A stretch of DNA of 64,000 nt from Fragilariopsis cylindrus CCMP1102 (Eukaryota; Bacillariophyta; Bacillariophyceae; Bacillariales; Bacillariaceae). The notes beneath the pieces are model-generated. The model ran no database searches. It saw only the letters and a program-made list of their open reading frames with translations, and had not been told where the DNA came from. The stretch covers positions 186,001 to 250,000 of the forward strand of contig FMBT01000334.1 of the NCBI GenBank assembly GCA_900095095.1, read 5' to 3'. Shown here in pieces: positions 24,075 through 35,014 of the stretch; the first letter of the stretch is position 1; every line of letters starts with the position of its first letter. A program made the position numbers and the translations under genes.

Positions 24075-26936
24075 ATGGCAGAGGAACCTTCCAAAAACGA
24101 ACTTAAGAAGCTTGCTAAAAAGGCTGAAAAGGCAGCGAAGAAGCAAGCCGTAGCCGGTGCCGCCGCCACTACTCCTGGTCAAACTGGAAAAACTACTAGT
24201 GGTCAAAATAATAATACCGGTAATACTACTACGTCATCTGCGACGACGACGACGACCACCGCACCCACCCCGATTCCAACCGCATCATCATCACCACCAA
24301 AGGTCCTGTTATTTCAGGGTGCTCAAGATGATTCCGCAACATTAAAGGTTGTATGGGCCGCTATTCATTACAAAATTAAAGTAGGAGTGGCCAAACGCAA
24401 AGATCTTCCTGCAGGGTGCACACCCAGCAAGAAATCTAATAAACCAATTTTGATTTATGGACATGGCGATTACGTACTTGGAGGTGGCGGTAACGCTATG
24501 TGCAAGGCCGTTGCCCTTATGGGGGGAGAAGCGCTTTCTTTTGAAGCAGACGAATGGTGTGAGGTAGAACGAAACACATTGCGCGTACACGATGGTGGTG
24601 CGAAAAACTTGAAACTCGATGCATTAGCATCTGCATTGGATGCCTCTGCAACGGGTGTACATTTGGTAGGAGAATCGGACACAATCGCCGATATTTGTAT
24701 CATTGTTACGTTGTCGAAATACGCTACAAAGGAGAATATTTTGTCCTGGCCGAGTAAGTCTCATTATGTAATTATCTATATCTATATATATGAATGAAAA
24801 TGAATGTCTTTTTGGGAGGTTTTGTCAGCTGAAAAATCTCGGTCTAACTGACATTTTTTATTAATTAACATCATTATCCTGATATATTCGACGTTGAATG
24901 AATCCACACTAACACTCATTATCTTTCTATGGAATCCATCAGACGCTGTTAAAAAATATTACAATTGTCACGTAGAAGCCTTAGAACGTGCTCGAGCAGC
25001 CATCACAAGTTACTGTCCTGGTCCCACCATCGACTTGAAGACGAACCCTAGTCTCCTTAAGGTACTAACTTCTGTATTTACCAACATTGTTGAAGATTTA
25101 GTCCCAGATTTCAACCTACCTTCATCTATAATCAAAAAATGCGACAGTACAAAACATGGTGATTATCAATGTAGTGTTGCCATGCCAGCATTTGCTAGTT
25201 TGAAAAAATCTGGACGACCAATGCCTGCAGACATGAAAGGACCAACACAAGTTGCTCAAACTATCATCGATCTGGTGGGAAAAAATCATCCGGTTATATC
25301 TGAAATGCGCATTCAGGGACCGGGATTTATTATGTGTAAAATTTCACCCCTATATTTACAAGGTCATATTGATACCATCATGTGTACAAAGTCACTGCCC
25401 AAACCACCACAAGTGGGACCACAACAAACGTGTTTGGTTGATTTCTCCAGTCCTAATATTGCTAGTAAGTGTTATATTACAAGAAGGATTTTCTTTCGTT
25501 TTAAACAAGTACTAACATCCACATACTTTGATATCGGATTATTGTTTCTCTTTGTTAAATTTTTGCTGCAATCTTAAAGAGGAGATGCATGTAGGGCATT
25601 TGCGTTCGACCATCATCGGAGAGTCCGTTTGCCGTATTCTGGAATATGTTGGATTCAAAGTAGAACGTGTAAATCATGTTGGCGATTGGGGGACGCAGTT
25701 TGGTATGCTTATTCAATTTCTCAAGGAAAAATATCCCGATTTCAAAAATAGTATGCCTAACATTACAGATCTAACCGGATTTTACAAGGCTGCCAAGGAG
25801 CGATTCGATGAAGATGCAGTCTTCAAAAAGTTGGCTCAACTTAACGTTGTGAAACTCCAATCAGGAGACGTCGAATGCTTGGAAATTTGGAAGATCTTGT
25901 GTGATGTGTCACGACTCGAATACCAGAAGATATACGATCGATTAGATGTAACGATAGAAGAGTATGGAGAATCCTTTTACAATGATAAGATCCCGCCTGT
26001 CATTGAAGAATTCGAAAAGGCCGGTACTTTGTCAATCGAAGAGGGTGGGGCAAAGTGTGTCTTTGTTGATAAATTCAAGGTTCCACTCATGCTCCAAAAA
26101 TCAGATGGCGGATATGGGTACGACAGTACAGATATGGCCGCCCTCAAGTATCGTTTGCACACTGTCAATGCGATGCGAATTGTTGCCATTACAGACTTTA
26201 CACAAGGGGATCACTTTACTATGTGTAATCAGGCGGCACGTGATATTGGTTGGGTCGATAAAGGCCAAAAGCTCCAACATATCGGCTTTGGTACCGTACA
26301 GGGCGAAGATGGCAAGCGATTTAAAACTCGTTCGGGTGTTACCGTTCGTCTTGTTGACTTGTTGGATGAAGCAGTTAATAGAATGGAAGCATCATTAAAT
26401 GAACGTATCGAACAAGGAAAGGCCAACATATCACCAGATGAAGTACATGGTGTTGCGGAGGCTATTGGATATGGTGCCGTTAAGTACTTTGACTTACGAA
26501 GAAATCCAACCTCCAATTACAAGTTTTCGTACGATGCCATGTTAGATACTAAGGGAAACACAGCCGTATATCTCTTGTATGCACGTGTTCGTTTTGAAAG
26601 CATTATGAACAAGGCCAAAGCTGAATATTCTATTGATGTTGAGGAACTTATCAAGTCGGGTGAAAAGATTGTGATTGGTCATGAAGCAGAACGGAATCTT
26701 GCCTTACAAATCCAATCATTTGCCGACGTACTTGATCTAACTTTGGATGACTTACTACCATATCATATTTGTGATTATGTTACGACCTATCGATTGCAGG
26801 ATCGAATTTTGTAACACAATGCCGAGTTATGGGTAGTCCTGAAATGAAGAGCCGATTGATGCTTTGTTATGTTACCGCTATGGCCATGCAGCAGTGCTTC
26901 GAGTTGTTGGGAATCCGTGAAGTGAAGAGAATCTAA
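24075..26936 (+). CDS. RARS: Arginyl-tRNA synthetase, cytosolic type
   Basis: Exons 24075-24753, 24943-25464 and 25580-26936, split codons a/ac and a/ag. Charges tRNA-Arg with arginine. A Lys/Ala-rich start and a Thr-rich linker precede a GST-C-like region (about residues 75-225). The Arg-specific N-domain follows, then the class I catalytic core: FSSPNIAKEMHVGHLRST has the HIGH-type motif formed exactly over the second intron, with VNHVGDWGTQFG next. There is no KMSK lysine motif, as in many ArgRS; FKTRSG stands at that place. The C-terminal helical domain ends CFELLGIREVKRI, close to other eukaryotic ArgRS. The frame breaks once near 26778: CDYV is followed in another frame by YDLSIAGSNFVTQCRVMGSP, one missing base. 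No organelle signal seen. Confidence 0.93.
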
Positions 26937-28074
26937 ATCTAGTTATGAAGTGAGTGAGTGATTGCTGCTACAAACTCAGATGAAGGAAGAATATAATGAT
27001 TAAATTTGTAAATATTAATTAGCATCAATAACATAAATGTTGAAACAACTTTGTATCAATTATTTACTCATACGCATGCATATATGTCATTTGATTGTAT
27101 TTTCAATCAACTTTAGCAAATAATCATGTATTTTATTTTGTGATTGCCCCCGCCCCGTCAAAGCTACTAGCTAGTGTATCAGAAATTTGAACGGCATGAT
27201 GCTACTCAAGTTTTGTTTGAAACGTCCATTTTTGAGGCACGATGCATTGTGCTCGGACTCTTTGAAAACATGATGTCTTTTTCTGATCGAATCAATTTAT
27301 GGTTAAGTCGCACGCACCACAAACAGAATTAAAATGAATGAGTCTATCTTTTATATAATTGCAAGCAACCTACTATGACACACTACCTACATTGTGCACA
27401 CTACTAAAAAAATAGTCCGTTCGTTAATAGAAAGCATAAGTTACATGAACACGGAATAGTAACGACAATGAATTTATATTACTTATTCTGTTCAATTATT
27501 AATTTTTATTTATATTGTGTAACAAAGAAGGCAATTCACCCTAGGAACAAATCCAATCCAATCCATCCAATCCAATCCAATCCAATAATAACTTCAACTC
27601 ACAGCAAGGTAATTGAATCAAATATTAATTAGTAGTATCGATAAGTAGTATAGTAGTTTGTGTATGAACCCTGTAATTAATTACCTCCTTTAATATTTGT
27701 GTGACTATATTTTCATTTTATTTTTCGTCGTGTCCTTACATCCATTTTTTTTAATTTTTCGTTTTCCATTTCATTTTTCGTATATAACAATAATAATTTC
27801 AACTACAGTACTAACATCGCCCCCACCATTCAAAAAACAAACAACAACAATGGAAGCAGATAAAGCAAAGTATAGTAATCTCTTCTCACTCTTGCCCTCA
27901 AGAGAGAAAGAATAAATTTTGTATCATAAAACAATAGTCTCTTCATGTGTGTATGTGTTGATACATACATACATACATACATACATAAATATGTATGTAT
28001 ATAATAACAACACAGCACAGCACAGCATTAATCAATATATTGTTTCTTTTCTGGTTTGTCTCAATTTTTTTTGT
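26937..28074. other. Convergent intergenic spacer with short tandem repeats
   Basis: No gene seen. It holds a pentamer repeat of TCCAA type at 27550-27586 and a tetramer ATAC repeat at 27961-27987. Confidence 0.55.
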
Positions 28075-29123
28075 TTAACGATAACCCGAGTAAACCTCGT
28101 TACGACGATTACCACCGTAGGTATAATCACCACCATCCATATCACCATACGTCCAACACGTCCACGACGAGAATCACGGTACATACCACCCCGTTCCACC
28201 GTGTATGGTTCTACCACAGCGGTGATAGGGAATTCCACAGTTCCAGTATTCACAATACGGACCACATTACCAATACCAGGCGTTTCAATAACAGCAAAGA
28301 AGGGATGTTCAATCCCATCTTCCGTATAAACTTCCACAACTTGCTTGTTGTTATTAGGACCTTGTAAGAGTTCAAGTCGTGCATTTAAGGGACGACCATC
28401 CGTGCGCAATAAAACAGCGACCGATGCCACCGATGGTGGAAATGGCACCGTATGGATGGCACCACCCTGCATCACCTTGGGGATATCTTCACCAATATTA
28501 CGTGTAATATCTTCCAGACTTTCATAATCCGGTTCCACCGCCGCCTCAATTGGATATTCCAATGTTTGGGTGTTGCGGATGGACACAGAATTGGCATTGA
28601 AGCGTGGTGTGGCAATCACCGCCGAGAAGGGACGGAAATCTCCATCTTCTAAATAAACCGCCATCTTATGTGGCGTGGAGTCCGGTCCGTGCCATAATTC
28701 CACATTGGCGGTTAAGGGTGTACCCTCCGTCTTCATAAACACTTGGACACTATCCACATTGGGGTCCGGGAAGGACCAGGTCTTGAGTGCACCACCTTGA
28801 ATATTCTCCGTGGCTAACATATCACGATAACCACGTCCTCGAGGACGATCCATATTACGTGATCCAGGACGTGCCAAGGCAGAGGAATTCTCATCTGGAT
28901 ATCTCATCGGTGCACGTGCTAATGGTGACGATGTACGTCGTAATTGACGTGCACCAGAGGATGATCTCATCGAAACATCATCATCACCGTAATAACGGCT
29001 CGAATCAAGTGCTGTTGTTGCTGATGATGGAGTAGTCACAGCAACAGTATTTCCTGGAAGAGTAAATGCTGTTGCAGTTTGTGCACAAAGTGCAATTAAA
29101 AGTGCGTTGCGATAAAAGAACAT
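28075..29123 (-). CDS. Plastid-targeted protein with two tandem beta-rich domains, function unknown
   Basis: The signal peptide MFFYRNALLIALCAQTATA is followed by FTLPG, the diatom plastid motif with Phe at +1, and then a Ser/Arg-rich transit-like stretch. After an Arg-rich low-complexity linker come two copies of a domain of about 85-90 residues. Each begins GGA(L/I), has P-(L/L)-(T/N)-A-(N/R)-(V/L)-E-L-x-(H/Q)-GP, then V-Y-x-EDG, FxAVI-x-TP, N-T-x-T-(L/V)-E-(Y/F)-PI, and ends AVVEP-type. The copies clearly share ancestry. The C-terminal tail makes sense as a Gly/Tyr/Arg-rich end (RYGDMDGGDYTYGGN...YSGYR, stop at 28075), reached if one base is restored near 28140; without it the frame runs to 28032. 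No enzyme motif is visible; a structural or binding role in the plastid is a guess. Confidence 0.78.
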
Positions 29124-30608
29124 ATTTTCCTTATTATTCTTATTAATAATAATACTATCGATGAATTCCTGATTGATTGATTACACAAGAAGAGACTTGG
29201 TTTAGACTAACTACAAACGACAAGTGTGTGTTTGGAGAGGAGGGATACTGTAGATAGTACCGTAGGCTGGGATGCAAAATCTAACGTTAACTTACTCTTG
29301 TGCAACTACTTCAAAAAAAATAGAGGATCCATGTACCAGTTGTTACTGTACCAAAAAAAAAAGCGACTACTGTCTGCTAGTAGACACGCAGAAAACGTCA
29401 TAACCACGTTGAACGTATTCTTGTCGTTCGCGCAATTCTCGTGGTGTGCGTTGAGAATTATTTTCTTTCTTTTTTTATTTCCGTGTAGATAACTTTACAT
29501 GTGTTTGAAGCGTTGAGAGGGAAAAGGATTTTTTAGAGTCATCTCAAAAAGAGATTCAACCAATGCTTTTACAGCATAATGCATTTATTACACACAATGA
29601 GCCTTTCTAGCGCGTACCAGTCTCTTACGTTCTTTTATTGTTACGTCAGTGTAAAAATGGTGACGTCATATTTTAGGGGTATAAATGGTGACGTCGTAGT
29701 GTATATCTGTCCCCCCTCTCTTCAAATGCCTTCCTTATTAACCTTTCTTCCAAAAAATAAAATTCGGCAACCATAAAGGTCACATGAGAAAACAAAAAAA
29801 TCCATTAGTTTTCAATTATAATACAAGTACTGTGTACAGTATAGTACAGTGCAGTACAAGTACATAAAAGAAGACTAGGGTAGCCGTCACATCTAAAGAG
29901 TTTTTGTGGTGACTTTTGCCAAACTTTCTTCGTGCTAGCCTAGTAAACTGTGCAGGTGATAAAATACTTTAGTACAATCTCACCAGGATGTGTAGGTCCT
30001 GCCGAAATTTCAAATCATTGTTACTTAGGAAGAACACATTCGCGGGTATTGAAAATAATATGTGCCTAATGGAAATCGACATCATTATTTCCCCGAATAA
30101 TGAATAATGTGTCTTTGGGAGCATATTCAAATCCTTCAATGCTTGAAAGTTACCATTTGGCAATATAATGGTTCCTTATACACAAAAGCTCCGGTAGAGC
30201 CCATACAAGTTTAAGGGCTAATGATACCAACCAATTTTGGACACTCTTGAGCAAAAACTAAAGCAAGAAAACACACGCAATAACTTGTACTTTTACTAAC
30301 AACAATAAGGAATTCAGTTGTCCCAATGCTTGCTACTGTATGGGCTCCCTGAGATCTCTACTCTGGAATTCTCTATGACAAAACACATGCCTTACTTGGG
30401 AATTAATTTTTTAAAAAGAGTGAAGCAAATTGAGGCATTTTTGACCCTTCCACCTAGTATAGTACAAGATCACGTACTGTTGCTGCAAGTACTGAAGGTA
30501 GTGTGTGCACTTTTTGGAAAGGGAATAACACTCCGATACAGTTCCAAACAGATTATACCTTAATTCAAATAGTGAAAAATCAGCACTAAATTATAATTTA
30601 CGAAATTT
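29124..30608. other. Intergenic region with TGACGT-type elements
   Basis: No gene seen in 1.5 kb. At 29643-29695 there are three TGACGT/ACGTCA elements and a TATA-like ATAAAT; another ACGTCA stands near 29396. The rest is AT-rich. Confidence 0.5.
29643..29695. promoter_or_regulatory. Cluster of CRE/CCRE-like bZIP sites
   Basis: ACGTCA at 29643-29648, the palindrome TGACGTCA at 29661-29668 and TGACGTC at 29689-29695. The last two sit in a repeated AATGGTGACGTC block. In Phaeodactylum, TGACGT and ACGTCA are the CO2/cAMP-responsive elements of pyrenoidal carbonic anhydrase promoters. Here they lie about 0.5 kb upstream of the minus-strand plastid protein gene starting at 29123. Function is inferred only. 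Confidence 0.4.
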
Positions 30609-30680
30609 GGCTCTGTAGTGTAGGTGGTTATCACTCGGGGTTCTGATTCCCGCGACGGGAGTTCGAGTCTCCCCAGAGCC
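30609..30680 (+). tRNA. tRNA-Gln (anticodon CTG)
   Basis: 72 bases folding as a full cloverleaf. The acceptor stem is GGCTCTG with CAGAGCC. The D arm is GTG...CAC. The anticodon stem is CGGGG/TCCCG around loop TTCTGAT, giving CTG at positions 34-36. The T arm is GGGAG/CTCCC around TTCGAGT. A TTTTT run follows directly, as expected for a Pol III terminator. No intron. Confidence 0.93.
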
Positions 30681-31243
30681 TTTTTAATTCAATATTTTTT
30701 ATTTAATGTTGTCATAGTTGTTGAAAAACGAATTTATTTGGTGCGTAAAATGTTGACGACGAAACATAGCAGGAATGATGATTCACCTGAATTAGGCTAC
30801 AGTAGTGCACGCAATTGTCTGACTGCTACCGTGCGGTATATTAATAGTATCAGGGGTAACAATGTGAATAGAAGCACTATTACCATGGTCAGGCTGATGT
30901 ACTACTACAGGTTGGGGTACGATGTGTTCATTATGTATGTATGATAATCTAAAAAAACTCGTTTATTTTGAATAAAATGTTATGTATTATATCATGTATG
31001 GGATTTATTAGTAGATAAATGTTAATATTATTGAATACGATCTGCACCTTGAAAGGTTATCGCATGCAGAAGGGAAGTAATAGAAAGTTGTTAATTGTTG
31101 TCAATGGTAGATGGTTATATAGATAGATATCTATAAAAAGAGTTCTTGGTTGGTATTAAGGAAGATTCGTTGTGCTATGTCTCCACTACTTTGCGAATTA
31201 AGACTTGGAAGGCCACTGCCACTGATCCTCAATAGCACCAAAA
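30681..31243. other. Spacer with a relic duplicate of the adjacent gene's end
   Basis: Between tRNA-Gln and the small beta-barrel-like gene. At about 31160-31200 is a degenerate copy of the last coding bases of that gene (shared 21-base block AAGGAAGATTCGTTGTGCTAT begins both copies, minus its first base in strict count). No other gene seen. Confidence 0.5.
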
Positions 31244-31804
31244 TTAGTCCTGACCCCAAAAGTTAAAATCAAGGAAGATTCGTTGTGCTATTGCTCCAGT
31301 ACTACTATTTGGCGAAGCGTCACGACCAGCAACTGTAATAACTTCAACCGAACCTTGAATTCCCGATAAAAATCCAGTACCTCCAATGATAGTACCGGGA
31401 TAAGATGGAGGAAGTTCGTTTTGGTTGAAGGAAGGTGTATATACAAATGGACTACCAGAGTAAATGTTGACACAAGTGTCAAATTCAGGGCATATATTAA
31501 TGAAACAAGAATGAGCAAGGATTGTTCCTGTTTCTTCGTCGACAGATGTAGCAGTGCATTGTCCGTCAATGGTACCTTCAATTTGAGCACCTGAGGCCAC
31601 AAAGGGTTGAACACCACCGCCAAAATTTCCTACAGTGTCTACAATAGCAACATCTTCCGGACGATAAAGTAGTCCAGATTGAGACAAGATTGATCCTTGT
31701 ATAATTTTGGTATCTGGGTCAGAAAGTTCAGTGAACAACTTTTGGGCAATACCAGCTGACTCAAAAACAGCAGTAAATTCGACGGAAAGTACACCAAAAC
31801 TCAT
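31244..31804 (-). CDS. Small beta-barrel-like protein (dirigent/allene-oxide-cyclase-barrel type), tentative
   Basis: Single exon, 186 aa, ATG at 31804, no frame break and no signal peptide. The sequence alternates short beta strands with Gly turns. The C-terminal third (YPGTIIGGTGFLSGIQGSVEVI) resembles the GTG-x-F-x-G-x-x-G strand pair that dirigent and allene-oxide-cyclase-like barrels share; FVYTPSF and CTATSVDEETGTILAHSCFI fit earlier strands. Such small barrels occur in diatoms and often in several copies, but their roles are mostly unknown. A broken partial copy of the 3' end lies just downstream. The fold call is inference. Confidence 0.55.
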   Translation of the reverse strand: MSFGVLSVEFTAVFESAGIAQKLFTELSDPDTKIIQGSILSQSGLLYRPEDVAIVDTVGNFGGGVQPFVASGAQIEGTIDGQCTATSVDEETGTILAHSCFINICPEFDTCVNIYSGSPFVYTPSFNQNELPPSYPGTIIGGTGFLSGIQGSVEVITVAGRDASPNSSTGAIAQRIFLDFNFWGQD

Positions 31805-32276
31805 GATTATTTAATTTTGCAGAAACGTTATGGATTGTGGATTGTAAGAGTTTTGAAAGTTCTTCTTGGTTGATAAAGGCCAAAAAGAAAACAGAAATAT
31901 TGTGCGTCTTTCGTTTATTTTATGTCGTATTTTGAGGCGGTGCATAAAAAGGAAGGAAAATTTGCTTCGAAAAGAGAGAAACAGCCAAATCTAATATTGT
32001 AGAATAAATAATTATTAAAAAAGGCCCTACAGTCTCGCGTGCGGAAAAAGGCCCAAAATCTTCGTTGTTAACATTAATTCGTAGTTTCTTAAAAATAAAA
32101 ACAAATTGTATTCATTTAAGCTGAATTCAGACGCTAGTGAATGCGCGACACAGTAATGCGCGTACCGAATGAATGACTTTTTTAGTCGAACTAGTCGAAT
32201 GTAAATAAATATGGGCGAACAATAATTTATGCCATGTTAGCAGCACACACTCGTAAGTCAGTGCAAGTCAAGTACA

Positions 32277-32824
32277 GTATCAGGGCCTTTGGTGCCTTAA
32301 ATCCACCACTCTTTTCGACCAAATCCACTATTTCGCGCACCCCAAATCCACCATTTTTTTCCTCCAAGTAACACTAAAACTTTCATTTTGGCACAACACC
32401 CGGCCCAACAACAAGCAATACAAATCTATGTGTCGATCACCTGTTACACTGCAAACCAAACATGTATCTAAAAAATCTCAAACCCAGTGAGACATGGAAG
32501 CCGCAAGATGATGATGATTGTACGTGTTATTAACGTGACTATCTTGTAAAACTAAAGTCTAAGTACAAATTACCTTAATGAATGGTGTGGTAAAAATTAG
32601 GTAACTAGCGTAGTGCAGTGGCAAATAGTGCCAATAATAGAATGAGGTCTGTAGTTCGAGTTGGTTGTGCGTCAGGGTTGCGAAAGGTGGGTGCAGCAGG
32701 TAGTAAGAGAAAAGGGGGAAGGAGGAAGAAGAGGCGTTACTTTAAAATTCTATTATTGAAATTAGTGGATTTGGTATAAAAAAAAATGGATTAGACCCCC
32801 CCCCCCCCCCACCGTATCAGGGCC
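32277..32824 (+). repeat. Candidate SINE-like or non-autonomous element
   Basis: The 11-base direct repeat GTATCAGGGCC occurs at 32277-32287 and 32814-32824. Just inside are the inverted segments CCAAATCCACTATT (about 32321) and ATTAGTGGATTTGG (32761). The interior has an A-box-like TAGCGTAGTGCAGTGG (32606-32621) and a B-box-like GTAGTTCGAGTTG (32651-32663), spaced as in a tRNA. These suggest a tRNA-derived short element, but no second copy is in this window. Confidence 0.35.
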
Positions 32825-32896
32825 ATGCGGCACTAATAATTTTGGGGGGTTTGGTAGGAACTAAGTAATTTGTTTTTTTGAAAGCATGTTTTACAG

Positions 32897-33180
32897 CCCG
32901 CTTTGAAAAAAGCAGGTATCCATACCGCTTTGCTTACTACCCGCTTTGTAAAAAAAACAGGTATCCATACCCGCTTTGCTTACCTGCTTTGTAAAAAAGC
33001 GGGTATGCTACACGCTGTAGAAACACGCTATAAAATGATTTCTCTACCCACTTTCCCAAAAAGTGGGTACTGCAGGGATATCTGCTTTGAACACCCGCTT
33101 TGAAAAATGCAGGTATTATAATATCCATACCTGCTTTACTTACTTGCTTTGTTAAGAAGCGGGTATGGGGTACCCGCTCT
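32897..33180. repeat. Cluster of about six short hairpin units
   Basis: Repeated units of the form (T)ACCCGCTTTG-A(n)-AGCGGGTA. Each is a near-palindrome of 22-27 bases with an A-rich loop, e.g. near 32897-32918, 32938-32963, 32981-33007, 33044-33072, 33092-33116 and 33141-33168. The fourth unit has changed on both arms together (ACCCACTTT with AAAGTGGGT), so pairing is kept. Confidence 0.6.
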
Positions 33181-33763
33181 TGAAGAATTGATATGATTAT
33201 AAGTTTTCAATCAACCCCCATGTTATTTACAGTGCTGGAAGGCACATCATGCGGCAACTGCATGATAGCTATCGCAATCTAAACTCAGTATTACACTACA
33301 ATTGCAACACAATTGCCATTCCCTCTGTTCAATAACTGAGAAACGTCATAGTATTGAACTTGTAACCAAACACCAGCATCAACAGCAACTATATTTCTAT
33401 GTCATGCCCACACCATTCTCCTCCATCTATCCTCTAATTCTTCCTTGGCTTATGTGAATTAATAATATCAAAACGCATCAAACACTCATACACATTGATG
33501 AAAGATTCCAGTGCCTTCTCATTAAGTTAAAGTAAGTCCCAGTTGGTTTGTATAGTGCCGTATCTACACTACAAACTAGGGTGTAGCATCTCCGTTCAAA
33601 CGCACGTGCTTTCTTAGTAACAGCTTTCAAGCTAAAGGGAAATTTGTGATATTTTACGCATATAAAAAACACGCGATAATTTACATATAAAAAAGACAAA
33701 AAATGATGTAAATCTTGGAGCTGGGAATGAAAGTGAAGAATTGGACAAAATTAATTGAGTTTT

Positions 33764-33834
33764 GCTCCTGTTAGGGATCGAACCCAAGCCAATTGACTTG
33801 AATTAGCAGCACATTTCCACCTACAGTATGCTAC
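33764..33834 (-). pseudogene. tRNA-like relic
   Basis: Read on the minus strand, GGGTTCGATCCCTAACAGGAGC gives (split here as GGGTTCGATCCC then TAACAGGAGC) a good B-box/T-arm and 3' acceptor strand. CTGCTAA resembles a Ser(GCT) anticodon loop. The matching 5' acceptor strand and D arm are not present, so this is a decayed tRNA or part of a tRNA-derived element. Confidence 0.35.
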
Positions 33835-35014
33835 AATACATGTTACGTTGTTCGGTTATAAGATTATTTTAAGGTATTTTTTGCATGTAAAATACACGCA
33901 TTATTTTGCAGTAAAAACGATTATAAAAAATGAAAATCTTTGGAGATCAGATATATTAAAGATATACGATAAAAGGCTTGACTCGAGATAAGAAGATACG
34001 AACCAGCAATTGAAAAAGTGGATAAATAGATGGAGACCGGTCATAGATCACAGCATGAAATGAGTGAAGGAGCTGGCACAAGACAACAGCAAACCCATAT
34101 GGCAACACTTTACAGCAACCAAACCAGCCAAGACTAAAGTATCACGGAAAATACCAACAAGAAAACAAGCAAAGAAAATGTTAAACAACCCATTGACAAA
34201 TGTGTACACATGCCTCACGAAGAATAGATCAACAAGGAGACCAATACCAACTACGAAGAAGAAATATAGAAAGACTACACTAATATCACAAATGTATCAG
34301 ATGAAGAGAACACAGGAATCAATGAGCAGGGATACAGCAATCACAGAAGTAGAAACACAGATAATTGAGGACAGAATGGGAGATGTCTCAAATGTAGACC
34401 GAATACAATAATATACAATAATTGGCAGGTTGACTGTTGGCTTTTCTGTCTTTCTAAGGCGTTAAGGAGCAAAGCGGCAGCTATTAAATAATAAGTTATA
34501 TAACTTTCTTTGCATCTCACTTGTTGTGCTTTGATTTTTTGAAAATGTCAAAGTTTTCACAACTCATTGTCAATTTCTCATTCTTAATATACATAATACT
34601 AGTACATACATATTATATACATACATACATACATACATATATACTAGTAGGTCCATAGGACCTACATAGCTATACAGTACCATACAGTACTGTTATACAC
34701 ATGATTTATAAAACACAACAGGGACTATTTTAGTCAAACCATTTTGTCTGGCCGGCTGTCGTGTCCTTAATCCAACAATTTCAAATTTTAATTCGTTAGC
34801 TGTACATTTGTAACTGTAACAAACGCACGGTCACCATCAGTCAGTGTTGTTTCTGATCTATCTTTTTCTATTACTACAACATCATCATCAAGCATCATCA
34901 TCAAAGATAAAAAGATCATACAGTAGAACGTTCAATACTAGCAAATTGGTAGAGCCTGACGCTGTGTCTGAAGAGAAAAAGAAGATATATATTAAAGTTA
35001 CCCACTCTTCGATC

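Larger units (their letters stand above)
31805..35014. other. Gene-poor, repeat-rich stretch
   Basis: No convincing gene in 3.2 kb. It contains a candidate SINE-like element (32277-32824), a C15 run (32796-32810), a cluster of hairpin units (32897-33180), a tRNA-like relic (33764-33834), and an ATAC tetramer repeat (34617-34639). An open frame at 34064-34411 (115 codons, Lys/Thr-rich) has no family signature and is probably chance. Confidence 0.5.

Noticed and set aside
32897-33180. Evenly sized palindromic repeats that at first look like a CRISPR array
   Set aside because: Repeats differ from each other, spacers vary widely in length, no cas genes are present, and the DNA is eukaryotic nuclear.
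34064-34411. 115-codon Lys/Thr-rich open frame
   Set aside because: No domain, no splice context, low-complexity composition, and it lies in a repeat-rich gene-poor stretch.
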